The notes under the pieces: model-generated | What the model saw: the letters and a program-made list of their open reading frames with translations, nothing else | The model's database searches: none | What the model was told of the DNA's origin: nothing | Source: Rhizobiaceae bacterium | GTDB lineage: Bacteria; Pseudomonadota; Alphaproteobacteria; Rhizobiales; Rhizobiaceae | Reading direction: 5' to 3' | Length of the DNA: 64,000 bases | NCBI GenBank assembly: GCA_023953775.1 | Contig: JAMLJD010000013.1 | Coordinates: forward strand, 1 to 64,000 | Shown: piece by piece, positions 12,591 through 20,268 of the stretch | Position numbering within the stretch: the stretch's first letter is position 1 | Layout of the letters: every line of letters begins with the position of its first letter | Position numbers and translations under genes: made by a program

Positions 12591-13769
12591 GAGCGATAAT
12601 GATAAAGGCGCTCCGGGAACCGGCGCGCCCTTCATCGTTGGTGAAGTGCCCCTCATCCGCCTGCCGGCACCTTCTCCCCACAGCCGGGCAGGCAAATGCT
12701 TTTGCCGCATCGCTTTCCAGCAGTTTTGTAAGTGGTTCACGGTAATCCTCTTCCTCGCTTGCGGTGCATGCGCCGTGCGCCGATGAGTGCCCACGGCCTC
12801 AGACGAAGTCATGAAGAAGTCCATCGCCGAGAGGTTGGCGAGCTTGATGTCGTCGAGGCGCAGTTCGCTCTGACCGAAATCGAACACCACGTCCTTGCCG
12901 CCATCGGCCGTGCGGGCGATGTCGGTGAGGTCGGCGAAGCTGGAGACGCCGAGGCTCTTGGAAATCTCGATCGTGTCGAAGTTCGCCTGGAAGTCCTCGA
13001 TCTCGGTCTTACCGGTCTTGAAGACGAAGGTGTCGCGGCCGGCGCCGCCTTCAAGCTCGTTGTTGCCGGTGCCGCCGTCCAGGCGATCGTTGCCGGACCC
13101 GCCTTCGAGATCGTCATTGCCCGAACCGCCGAAGAGCTGGTCGTTGCCCGAGCCGCCTTCCAGGTCGTCATGGCCGGAGCCGCCCCAGATCTTGTCGTTG
13201 CCGGCGTCGCCCGAAAGCTTGTCGTTGCCGCCGTGGCCGGAGATGCGGTCGTTGCCGTCGCCGCCGGAGATGGTGTTGGCCTTGCTGTTGCCGTTCAGCA
13301 CGTCATCGCCCGAACGCGGGTCCTTCGGCTCGTCGGTGTCAACTGCCTTGAAGGAGAAGTGGCTTTCCTTGAGGCTCGACAGCTTGGTGTCCTCGAGCGT
13401 CAGCGTATTGCCGTTGCCGAAGTCGAAGCGCACGTCTTCGCCGCCGTCGACGGACTTGGCGATCGCCTTCAGCTCGGCAAAGCTCTTCACGCCGAGGGCG
13501 CTGTCGATGATGATCTTGTCGGCGCTCGTGGAGAAATCGTCGATCTCGTCGCGGCCGGCGGAGAAGACGAAGGTGTCACGGCCCGAGCCGCCGGTCAGCT
13601 CGTCATTGCCGGTGCCGCCCTGCAGCCAGTCGTTGCCGGTGCCGCCTTCCAGGTCGTCATTGCCGCCATAGCCGAAGAGCTTGTCGTTGCCGCCCTTGCC
13701 GTAGAGGTCGTCGCCCGTCGACTGGCCCTTGAGCGTGTTGTTGGAAGAGGTGCCGATAATCTTAACCAT
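12465..13769 (-). CDS. RTX (calcium-binding nonapeptide repeat) protein, C terminus uncertain
   Basis: The protein begins MVKIIGTSSNNTLKG and has two RTX blocks of GGxGxDxLx repeats (about residues 20-65 and 160-245). Each block is followed by a GRDTFVF-type beta module and a D/E-rich linker, the layout of repeats that fold on binding extracellular calcium, usually in type I-secreted proteins. There is no signal peptide and no ABC/MFP secretion gene nearby. The last ~110 residues after MDFFM are Arg/Ala-rich, lose all RTX character and run antisense over the end of gltD. They are probably an artefact of a lost base near 12811; a stop at 12799-12801 lies one frame away. The start at 13769 is good (AAGGACACTCCTC before ATG). 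Confidence 0.75.
   Translation of the reverse strand: MVKIIGTSSNNTLKGQSTGDDLYGKGGNDKLFGYGGNDDLEGGTGNDWLQGGTGNDELTGGSGRDTFVFSAGRDEIDDFSTSADKIIIDSALGVKSFAELKAIAKSVDGGEDVRFDFGNGNTLTLEDTKLSSLKESHFSFKAVDTDEPKDPRSGDDVLNGNSKANTISGGDGNDRISGHGGNDKLSGDAGNDKIWGGSGHDDLEGGSGNDQLFGGSGNDDLEGGSGNDRLDGGTGNNELEGGAGRDTFVFKTGKTEIEDFQANFDTIEISKSLGVSSFADLTDIARTADGGKDVVFDFGQSELRLDDIKLANLSAMDFFMTSSEAVGTHRRTAHAPQARKRITVNHLQNCWKAMRQKHLPARLWGEGAGRRMRGTSPTMKGAPVPGAPLSLSLSATRCGGTVSASSIARAASATFADAPERPATGACVGGQAST
12608..12633. terminator. Hairpin after gltD
   Basis: GGCGC-T-CCGG and CCGG-C-GCGCC form a near-perfect stem around GAA just past the gltD stop. It is followed by CTTCATCG on the plus strand and by TTTATCATTAT on the minus strand. 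It could stop transcription on either strand. It lies in the region of doubtful sequence. Confidence 0.4.
12648..12690. repeat. Rhizobial intergenic palindromic repeat, partial
   Basis: The stretch beginning CCCCTCATCCGCCTGCCGG and running into CACCTTCTCCCC is a sequence I recognise from the dispersed intergenic palindromes of Rhizobium/Agrobacterium genomes. The matching second arm (a GGGGAGAAGG half) is missing, so only part of the element is present. Confidence 0.45.
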
Positions 13770-13822
13770 GAGGAGTGTCCTTGTTCTTTTGGGAGGTCAA
13801 TGGAATGGGGAGAGGGCGGGGA

Positions 13823-14086
13823 TCAGTCTTCGCGCTCGAGGCGAAGGATCTCACCGGTGTAGCTGTCGATCTTGGCTTCGCTGATCACGTTTTTTGCATC
13901 CACGATCTTCGCCTCGAAGTGGCCGTCGTCCATTTCGAGCTCGCGGATAACGTAGCCCTTGGCCGAAAGTTCCGTGGCGACCTGTTCCAGCGTCTTGCGA
14001 ACGGGTGCAGTGGTGGTTTCTGCAAGGGCCGGCACGCTAAGGGCAAGCAGGCTGGCGGCGAGAAGGCCGGTCGTGATGGGGCGCAT
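13823..14086 (-). CDS. Periplasmic PepSY-domain protein
   Basis: An 87-residue secreted protein. The signal peptide MRPITTGLLAASLLALSVPALA is followed by one PepSY-like domain (TLEQVATELSAKGYVIRELEMDDGHFEAKIVDAKN...SYTGEIL). PepSY modules bind peptides or partner domains and often inhibit proteases or tune sensor kinases. ATG at 14086 is preferred to one 14 codons upstream, because it gives a clean signal peptide and has AAAGGACTTCGCAA before it. It is transcribed away from a second PepSY gene and a two-component pair; they share a 112-bp control region with OmpR-like repeats. It lies 53 bp upstream of the RTX gene on the same strand and may be co-transcribed with it. Confidence 0.8.
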   Translation of the reverse strand: MRPITTGLLAASLLALSVPALAETTTAPVRKTLEQVATELSAKGYVIRELEMDDGHFEAKIVDAKNVISEAKIDSYTGEILRLERED

Positions 14087-14146
14087 TTGCGAAGTCCTTT
14101 CCTGTCGTTGTGAGGAGAGGTTTCGCACAGCCCGCCTGTTGCTTGC

Positions 14147-14191
14147 CTGACAGGCGCTGTCAGCGATTTGTCAGCTTGATGCGCGTATAGG
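14147..14191 (+). promoter_or_regulatory. OmpR-family direct repeat and promoter between divergent PepSY genes
   Basis: TGTCAG at 14158-14163 and again at 14169-14174 are 11 bp apart start to start, the one-helical-turn spacing used by OmpR-type regulators. A third, inverted copy (CTGACAG) lies at 14147-14153. TATAGG at 14186-14191 is a suitable -10, with the repeats covering the -35 region. The regulator encoded two genes downstream is the obvious candidate to bind here. Confidence 0.6.
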
Positions 14192-14198
14192 TAGGCCC

Positions 14199-14534
14199 AT
14201 GATCAAGAAGATATTGACCCCTTTTCCGCTGGCGCTGGCCCTGTTCGTCGCCCTTTCCGTGGTGCCGCCGATGGGCGCGCAAGCGGACGATGACGACGAT
14301 GCGGTAGAGCATGAAGAAGCGCGCCGCGCCCTCGAACAGGGCCTCGTGCGTCCGCTCGAGCAGATCATCGTGGAAGCCCGCAAGCATGTCGAGGGCGATC
14401 TCATCGAAGTCGAGCTTGAGCGTGAAGGCGATCGCTATATATATGAGCTGGAGTTCATCCAGCCGTCCGGCCAGATCATCGAGTTGCAGCTCGATGCCAA
14501 GACGATGGCGATCGTAGAGGACGACGACGACTGA
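14199..14534 (+). CDS. Periplasmic PepSY-like protein, first gene of two-component operon
   Basis: A 111-residue protein with a signal peptide (MIKKILTPFPLALALFVALS...GAQA). An acidic DDDDDA start to the mature part follows, then a PepSY-like fold (EARRALEQGLVRPLEQIIVEARKHVEGDLIEVELER...YIYELEFIQPSGQIIELQLDAKTMAIV) and an acidic DDDD tail. Its TGA overlaps the ATG of the response regulator, so the three genes are translationally coupled. The arrangement resembles FeuN-FeuP-FeuQ of S. meliloti, where small periplasmic FeuN restrains the kinase FeuQ. I am not certain of orthology, so no symbol is given. The predicted transcript start falls almost on the ATG, so the mRNA may be nearly leaderless. 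Confidence 0.78.
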   Translation: MIKKILTPFPLALALFVALSVVPPMGAQADDDDDAVEHEEARRALEQGLVRPLEQIIVEARKHVEGDLIEVELEREGDRYIYELEFIQPSGQIIELQLDAKTMAIVEDDDD

Positions 14535-15199
14535 TGCGCCTGCTTCTCGTCGAGGACGATGCCCGCATTGCGGCCGATGTTTCCGCCGTGCTGACGGGGG
14601 CCGGCTATACCGTCGAGACCGCCTCGGACGGCAAGGACGCCTGGTTCCTGGGAGATACGGAGGATTATGACCTCATCATCCTCGATCTCGGCCTGCCCAG
14701 CATGGATGGCATGTCTCTCCTGAAGCGCTGGCGCGCCAACGGCCGCCACATGCCGGTGCTGGTGCTGACAGCCCGCGGAAGCTGGGCCGAGCGTGTCGAG
14801 GGCATCGATGCCGGCGCCGACGACTATCTGCCGAAACCTTTCCAGTTCGAGGAGCTGCTGGCCCGTGCCCGTGCGCTCATCCGCCGGTCCGTCGGGCACG
14901 GCGCGGCGACGATCGCCATCGGAACCGTCACCATCGACACACGGGCGATGCGCGTCAGCGTCAACGGCGTGCCGCAGTCGCTGACACCGCTCGAGTATCG
15001 CCTCGTCAGCTATCTCGGCCATCACCGCGACCGCATCGTGCCGCCGACCGAGCTGCAGGAACACCTCTACGGCGATGATTTCTCCCGCGATGCCAATGCA
15101 CTGGAAGCACTTGTCGCGCGCCTTCGCAAGAAGCTTGGCGCGGTTGCCATCGGCACGCGGCGCGGCTTCGGCGACTATATGGGCGAGACTGCTCCGTGA
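14534..15199 (+). CDS. OmpR/PhoB-family response regulator
   Basis: A 221-residue regulator. The receiver domain (1-115) has acidic pocket E7-D8-D9, phospho-acceptor D51 in IILDLGLPSMDG, T79 and K101. The C-terminal winged helix (about 125-218) contains TPLEYRLVSYLGHHRDRIVPPTELQEHLYGDD and DANALEALVARLRKKLG, the recognition helix. The start codon overlaps the preceding stop and its own stop overlaps the kinase start (GTGA). A direct repeat spaced 11 bp in the operon promoter is a plausible binding site, implying autoregulation. It could correspond to FeuP, but a PhoP/QseB-like paralog is equally possible. Confidence 0.9.
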   Translation: MRLLLVEDDARIAADVSAVLTGAGYTVETASDGKDAWFLGDTEDYDLIILDLGLPSMDGMSLLKRWRANGRHMPVLVLTARGSWAERVEGIDAGADDYLPKPFQFEELLARARALIRRSVGHGAATIAIGTVTIDTRAMRVSVNGVPQSLTPLEYRLVSYLGHHRDRIVPPTELQEHLYGDDFSRDANALEALVARLRKKLGAVAIGTRRGFGDYMGETAP

Positions 15200-16539
15200 C
15201 GCGCCGTTCGCTGCGTCTCCGCCTGGCGCTTGCCGGCGCCGCATCCATCATCGCCGCCCTCGTGGCGGCGTTCTTCGTTCTGTCGACACTGTTCGAGCGG
15301 CATGTGGAGCGGCGCATCGCCGCCGAGTTGATGCTGCATCTCAACCAGGTGATCGCCGGTCTTGCCGAACAGCCGGGCGCCACGCTCCACCTCGTCAAGC
15401 CGCCGGTCGATCCGCGGTTCGAGCGGCCGCTTTCGGGGCTCTACTGGCAGATCGAGGGGGACGGGAAGCGGCTGCGCTCCCGTTCGCTCTGGGACGATGT
15501 GCTGGCCCTGCCGGATATCCCGGCCGGCGGTGTGCATACGGCGACCATCAAGGGGCCGGGGGATGCGGCGCTGCTGCTCGTCGAGCGTGAGGTTGTGACC
15601 AGCGAGCGGGCCGGGGCGCTGCCCCTGCGTGTCGCCGTCGCCATCGATCGAACTGATATTTCGCGCGCCACGGATGAATTCGAGGGAGATCTTCTGCCCT
15701 ATGTGCAGGTGCTCGCCGTCCTTCTCCTGGCTGCGAGCTTCGTGCAGATCTTCGTCGGTCTTCGTCCGCTGGCGACGCTGACGGAGCGCCTTTCGGCCAT
15801 TCGCGCCGGCAAGGCGGAACGGCTCGGGACCGATTTCCCGGACGAGGTCCTGCCGCTCACCGGCGAGGTGGATGCCCTCTTGCAATCGCGGGAGAACCAG
15901 TTGCGCAAGGCGCGCGAGCGGGCAGCCGACCTTGCCCATGGTTTCAAGACACCGTTGCAGATCCTCTCCGGCGACGTGCTGCGCCTGCGCGAGCGGGGCG
16001 AGGAGAGCGTCGCTCGCGATATCGAGGCGATCATCCTGCGCATGCGCCGCCATGTCGATCACGAGATGGCTCGCGCCCGCCAGGCTGAGCGCGGGCACAC
16101 GGCACGCAGCGATCTCGGCCGCGTCGCCTCGCAGGTCGTCAGCGTGGTCTCGCGCACGCCGGCCGGGCGTGACCTCGACTGGCAGCAGGAAATCGAACCG
16201 GGCCTCATTCTGCGCATCGATGCAGAGGACCTCGCCGAAATCCTCGGCAGCCTTGCGGAAAATGCCGCGCGTTACGCCAAGACCACCGTCGGTATTTTTG
16301 CCCGGGCGGAGGGGGCGGCCGCGGTCATCGAAGTCGTCGATGACGGGCCGGGCATCCCCGAGGAGGAGATCGAGTTCGTGCTGAAGCGCGGCGGCCGTCT
16401 CGACACGACGAGCGAAGGCGCGGGATTGGGACTGGCCATTGCGGAGAGCTTCGTCGAGGAGGCGAATGGCAGCTTCGTGCTGGAAAACCGCAAGCCCGGT
16501 CTCTGTGCCCGAATCATGTTGCCCCGGATCGTGGCCTGA
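15196..16539 (+). CDS. Membrane sensor histidine kinase
   Basis: A 447-residue kinase with GTG start overlapping the regulator stop. TM1 is near residues 12-35 (LALAGAASIIAALVAAFFVL), a periplasmic sensor domain of about 140 residues follows, TM2 is near 175-195 (VLAVLLLAASFVQIFVGL), and a HAMP-like linker leads to the dimerisation helix with H248 in LAHGFKTPLQIL. ATP-binding boxes are N (ENAARYA), G1 (DDGPGIP) and G2 (GAGLGLAIAESF). The H-box reads HGFKTPL instead of the usual HELRTPL, as in the PhoQ-like group. The periplasmic loop is a reasonable docking site for the PepSY protein encoded first in the operon. Confidence 0.9.
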   Translation: MTRRSLRLRLALAGAASIIAALVAAFFVLSTLFERHVERRIAAELMLHLNQVIAGLAEQPGATLHLVKPPVDPRFERPLSGLYWQIEGDGKRLRSRSLWDDVLALPDIPAGGVHTATIKGPGDAALLLVEREVVTSERAGALPLRVAVAIDRTDISRATDEFEGDLLPYVQVLAVLLLAASFVQIFVGLRPLATLTERLSAIRAGKAERLGTDFPDEVLPLTGEVDALLQSRENQLRKARERAADLAHGFKTPLQILSGDVLRLRERGEESVARDIEAIILRMRRHVDHEMARARQAERGHTARSDLGRVASQVVSVVSRTPAGRDLDWQQEIEPGLILRIDAEDLAEILGSLAENAARYAKTTVGIFARAEGAAAVIEVVDDGPGIPEEEIEFVLKRGGRLDTTSEGAGLGLAIAESFVEEANGSFVLENRKPGLCARIMLPRIVA

Positions 16540-16610
16540 TTCGACTGCCGAGCAGCGAAAGGCGCACAACAGCCGCGAAGGCAGGGCGCCGTCGCAGCAC
16601 CCGTCTATGA

Positions 16611-17757
16611 TCAAGGCGTTGCGATTTTATTCAAGCGGAAATCGTCGACCCGGCCGAGCGGGGCGTCGGCGATCTCGCCCTTCTCCACCAGCTTTTCGCG
16701 CAGGCTCTTGCCGTTGCCTTTGATCGCCGCGCCCCCGAGCAGTGCGGTGCCGCCATCGAGTGCCGGGTCGGAGAGGCTGATCGGCAGGGTCTTGGTGATT
16801 TCGGTATCCTCGGCCGGTGCGGTCACCACCAGATCCTTGAGGTCGCCCTGCAGTCCGGGGCCGTCGGCAGCGGCGTCGCCCAGCACGCGGCGGATTTCCT
16901 TCTCCACATAGAAGGCGAGCTTGCGTTTGCCGGCCTTGGTGAAGTTGATGCCGTCGGAGCCGCGCAGGCGCACCTGCTGGCCGTTGATGTCCGAGCCGGA
17001 GATGACGAACTTGCCGTTCTCGTCGACGAACCCGTCCCAGATATCGACGAATTCGCCGCCGGCCTTCTCGACGCCGGCACGATAGATATTGTTGAGCGTC
17101 GTCATGTCGGCCGTCATGGCCGAAGACTGGAAGGCCGGCATGCCGATCCACATCATCGGTTTGCCGCCCTGGCGGGCGAGCGTGGCAAGGCGCTCCACCC
17201 GTGCTTCATATTCCTTTGTCCAGGCCTCGGAACGGAACTTTTCCTTCTCGCCGGCCACCGCCATCTGCTGCCGGTCGTTGGCGCCCATGCTGAGCACGAC
17301 GAGGGCGGGCTCGTTTCCGCGACTGCGCTTTCCGGGCAGAACGCCAGTTGTAGTAGTCCTCGCGTATGATGCCGGAAGAACCGTTGGTCCGCCGCTCGAC
17401 GATGATGCCGGGTGTCGATTCGAAGGCGGCGACGAGGCCTTCGCCGAGGCTTCCGGCAATGAAGTCGCCGACGACAAGCACGACCTTGGCGTCCGGCAGC
17501 TTCTCGATCGCCGCAGGCTCCGGTTTCGTCGCGATGGTCGTCGTCTGCTTCTTCTTGCGGTTGACGGTGCGCGGCTTCTTGATTTGTCGCTCCGGTGCAG
17601 CCTCCTCGCGCTTCGGTTTGCCGAAGAGCAGTTCCAGGATGGTCTTGCGCTCCTTGCGCTGCTGGGCTTCGGCCGGAAGAGCGGTCACCACGATGCTCGC
17701 CCCAGCCACAAAGGCCAGTCCGAGGCGCACAATCCGCATGGTCGTTGTCGTGCTCAT
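16611..17757 (-). pseudogene. SGNH/GDSL hydrolase (DUF459 type), frameshifted
   Basis: The N-terminal half (from ATG 17757) has a signal peptide MRIVRLGLAFVAGASIVVTALPAEA, a basic Lys/Arg-rich linker, then the SGNH block I-like VLVVGDFIAGSLGEGL and NGSSGIIREDYYNW. Near 17330 the frame shifts and the rest continues in another frame: ALVVLSMGANDRQQM (Asn block), WIGMPAF, and DGINFTKAGKRKLA carrying the Asp/His pair of the catalytic site. The pieces together make one ~380-residue periplasmic DUF459 esterase/acetylhydrolase-like protein. A single small deletion explains the break; it may be a sequence error. The stop is at 16611-16613, convergent with the kinase gene. Confidence 0.75.
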
Positions 17758-17847
17758 CGCGAAGGCTCCCGTCTCGACCGCTACCCTGCCGGATCCCGGT
17801 GGCGGTATGATGGCAAATGCGCGGGCCAAGCGAAAGCCCGAACAAGA

Positions 17848-17868
17848 AGGGGCGCCGGAGCGCCCCTG
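17848..17868 (-). terminator. Intrinsic terminator of the lytic transglycosylase gene
   Basis: GGGGCGC/GCGCCCC stem (17849-17866) with a CGGA-type loop. On the minus strand it is followed by TTCTTGTTC. It lies 70 bp beyond the stop of the minus-strand transglycosylase gene. Confidence 0.6.
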
Positions 17869-17938
17869 TTCGTCTCTATGGGATTCGAGCACTATCGCAT
17901 GTCGGGGCCGGGGCGCCTTCGCCTCGCTGCGACAGGCC

Positions 17939-19159
17939 CTAGCGGCGCAGGGCCTTCAGCACTTGCAGGCTCGGCTCGCCATCCGCCGAGAGGCCCATGC
18001 GGTTCTGGAAGGCTTGAATCGCGGCCTTGGAGCCGGAGCCGAAATTGCCGTCCACTTCGCCGTCGTAGTAGCCAAGTTCCTTGAGACGGGTCTGCAGCTC
18101 GAATTTTTCCGTGATGTCGAGTGTGCCCTCCGGACGCGGCCAGCGCTGCTTGACGCCGCTATAGCCGGCGAGCTGGTCGGCGAGCATGCCGACACCCATC
18201 GCGTAGGAATCCGATGCGTTGTAGCGCTTGATAACGAAGAAGTTCTTGGTCATCAGGAAGCCCGGCCCGCCGTTTGCCGGCAGCTTCAGCTCGGCGCGGT
18301 CTGCGCCGTTCTTGAAACCGGAGCCGTTCGGGCGCGTGAAGCCGAGCTTCGCCCATTGGGCAAGCGTCTTCGTCTGGCCGGAATATTTGCTGCCGCCGGT
18401 CGGTACGATGATCTCGTAACCCCAGGTCTTGCCGGCCTGCCAGCCGTTCTTGGCAAGCAGGTTTGCGGCGGTCGCCAGTGCGTCCGGCACCGAATTCCAG
18501 ATGTCGCGGTGACCGTTGCCGTCAGCGTCGACGGCATAGATCAGATAGCTCGTCGGGATGAACTGGGTATGGCCCATGGCGCCGGCCCAGGAGCCGGTCA
18601 TGTCGGAGGCCGCAATGTCGCCGCGCTGGATGATCTTCAAGGCGGCAATCAGCTGCGTGCGTGCAAACTTCGCACGCTTCTTGTCGGCATAGGCGAGTGT
18701 TGCGAGCGCTCGCGGTACGTAGTGCAGCCGGTCGTCCTTTTCGAGCACCGCGCCGTAGTTCGATTCCATCGACCAGATGGCCAGCAGGATGTTGCGATCG
18801 ACGCCGAAATGGCGCTCGAGGGCGGCGAGCGTGCGGCCGTGTTTTGCCGCCATTTCCTGGCCGATGCGCACCGTGTACGGGTTGACGCGCGAATCAAGGT
18901 AGTCCCAGATCTTGTGCTTGAATTCCGGCTGGTAGGCGGCCTTTTCGAGGACGGCCGGGTCGGGTGTCTTGACGCCGGAAAACGCCTTCTGGTAGGTCGA
19001 TTTGCTGATACCGGCTTCCGATGCCGTCGCGTAGAAGTCGGCGATCCACTTCTGGAAGCGGGCGTCCGCGCGGGCTGCGGTGGCCTGGGCGAAAAGCCCG
19101 GCCGACAGGAGGAGAGTGAGCGCGGATCGGCGCAGAACGGTTTTCAGATTCTGTGTCAT
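17939..19159 (-). CDS. Lytic murein transglycosylase (MltB-like) with peptidoglycan-binding domain
   Basis: A 406-residue periplasmic enzyme that cleaves the MurNAc-GlcNAc bond with anhydro-ring formation. A signal peptide (to ARA near residue 32) is followed by an MltB-type catalytic domain: the catalytic Glu lies in LLAIWSMESNYGAVL near 125, with AMGHTQFIPTSY and DADGNGHRDIWNSVPDALATAANLL downstream. The C terminus (about 345-404) is a PG_binding_1 domain (LQTRLKELGYYDGEVDGNFGSGSKAAIQAFQ). ATG at 19159 gives the proper signal peptide; the 48 upstream codons lie in AT-rich control sequence. It is divergent from galU across a region with a tandem 18-bp repeat. Confidence 0.9.
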   Translation of the reverse strand: MTQNLKTVLRRSALTLLLSAGLFAQATAARADARFQKWIADFYATASEAGISKSTYQKAFSGVKTPDPAVLEKAAYQPEFKHKIWDYLDSRVNPYTVRIGQEMAAKHGRTLAALERHFGVDRNILLAIWSMESNYGAVLEKDDRLHYVPRALATLAYADKKRAKFARTQLIAALKIIQRGDIAASDMTGSWAGAMGHTQFIPTSYLIYAVDADGNGHRDIWNSVPDALATAANLLAKNGWQAGKTWGYEIIVPTGGSKYSGQTKTLAQWAKLGFTRPNGSGFKNGADRAELKLPANGGPGFLMTKNFFVIKRYNASDSYAMGVGMLADQLAGYSGVKQRWPRPEGTLDITEKFELQTRLKELGYYDGEVDGNFGSGSKAAIQAFQNRMGLSADGEPSLQVLKALRR

Positions 19160-19271
19160 CAGCTGTCGTGTCCGTTTCTCAAATTTCGGTACGATGGCGT
19201 GGAACCACCGGCTGAACGCAAAACTTATAAAAACGAAGTCAACAAATTCTTTACCATCAAAAATTTGCCCC

Positions 19272-19307
19272 GTCTTCCTTCGCAAAAAAGTCTTCCTTTG
19301 CAAAAAA
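19272..19307. repeat. Tandem 18-bp direct repeat between transglycosylase and galU
   Basis: GTCTTCCTTCGCAAAAAA (19272-19289) is followed at once by the same 18-mer with one C-to-T change (19290-19307). It sits in the AT-rich 218-bp divergent region, 71 bp before galU. It could be a double binding site for a regulator or a product of replication slippage. Confidence 0.65.
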
Positions 19308-19377
19308 ATAGCAATTGGCTTCTATTTCGGCACAAATACGTCCCGGCCATGATGGCGACGGGCGCAACGAGGTGAAT

Positions 19378-20265
19378 ATGTCGCAGGCACGCAAGGTTCG
19401 CAAAGCAGTCTTCCCAGTGGCCGGTCTCGGCACCCGCTTCCTCCCGGCCACCAAGGCCGTTCCGAAGGAAATGCTGACCGTCGTGGACAAGCCCGTCATC
19501 CAGTATGTGGTGGACGAGGCGCTGGACGCCGGCATCGAGCACCTGATCTTCGTGACGGGGCGTTCCAAGGCGGTCATCGAGGACTATTTCGACATCCAGG
19601 TCGAACTGGAACAGACGCTGCGCCAGCGCAACAAGACCGCCGAGCTGACGCTGCTCGAAAGCATCCTGCCGGTCGCCGGCTCGACGAGCTTTACCCGCCA
19701 GCAGGAGCCGCTGGGTCTCGGCCATGCCGTCTGGTGTGCCCGCGAACTGGTCGGTAACGAACCCTTCGCGCTGCTCCTGCCCGACATGATCATGAAGGGT
19801 GAGAAGGGCTGCCTGAAGGGGATGGTCGAGCTTTTCGAGCACAGTGGGGCCAACGTCATTGCTGTCGAGGAATGCGCGCCGGAGCAGTCCCATAAATACG
19901 GTATCGTCGGCGTCGGCGAAAAGATCGGTGACGGTTTTGCCATCACCAAGATGGTCGAGAAGCCCCCGCAGGGCACTGCGCCCTCCAACTTCTTCATCAA
20001 CGGCCGCTACATTCTCCAGCCGGAAATCTTCCCGATCCTTTCCACGCAGGAGCGGGGCGCCGGCAACGAGATCCAGCTCACCGACGCCATGGTGAAGCTT
20101 GCCGATGTCCAGAAGTTCGCCGCCTACCACTTCCGCGGCGAGACCTATGACTGTGGCGCCAAGGACGGCTTCATTCTGGCCAACATCGCCTTCGCGCTGG
20201 CCCGTGCGGATATCCGCCCGGCTGTCGAAGGCCCGCTGAAGGAACTCGTCGCCAAGCTGAAATAG
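19378..20265 (+). CDS. galU: UTP-glucose-1-phosphate uridylyltransferase
   Basis: A 295-residue nucleotidyltransferase making UDP-glucose for exopolysaccharide, cyclic glucan and LPS. The signature [25 protein letters not shown] begins near residue 11 and holds the nucleotide-binding Gly/Arg loop and the lysine. [13 protein letters not shown], the acidic LLLPDMI metal site near 133 and the EKPP segment near 200 follow. Called exoN in rhizobia. ATG at 19378 with AACGAGGTGA before it is preferred over an upstream in-frame ATG at 19315. It converges with the beta-barrel gene only 4 bp away. Confidence 0.94.
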   Translation: MSQARKVRKAVFPVAGLGTRFLPATKAVPKEMLTVVDKPVIQYVVDEALDAGIEHLIFVTGRSKAVIEDYFDIQVELEQTLRQRNKTAELTLLESILPVAGSTSFTRQQEPLGLGHAVWCARELVGNEPFALLLPDMIMKGEKGCLKGMVELFEHSGANVIAVEECAPEQSHKYGIVGVGEKIGDGFAITKMVEKPPQGTAPSNFFINGRYILQPEIFPILSTQERGAGNEIQLTDAMVKLADVQKFAAYHFRGETYDCGAKDGFILANIAFALARADIRPAVEGPLKELVAKLK

Positions 20266-20268
20266 GCT

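Noticed and set aside
12465..12815. C-terminal extension of the RTX protein as a real domain
   Set aside because: It runs antisense over the end of gltD, is Arg/Ala-rich and begins where a stop lies one base away; probably a frame artefact.
14199..16539. Naming the PepSY-regulator-kinase genes feuN-feuP-feuQ
   Set aside because: Gene order and sizes fit, but I could not confirm orthology from memory and paralogous OmpR systems exist in rhizobia.
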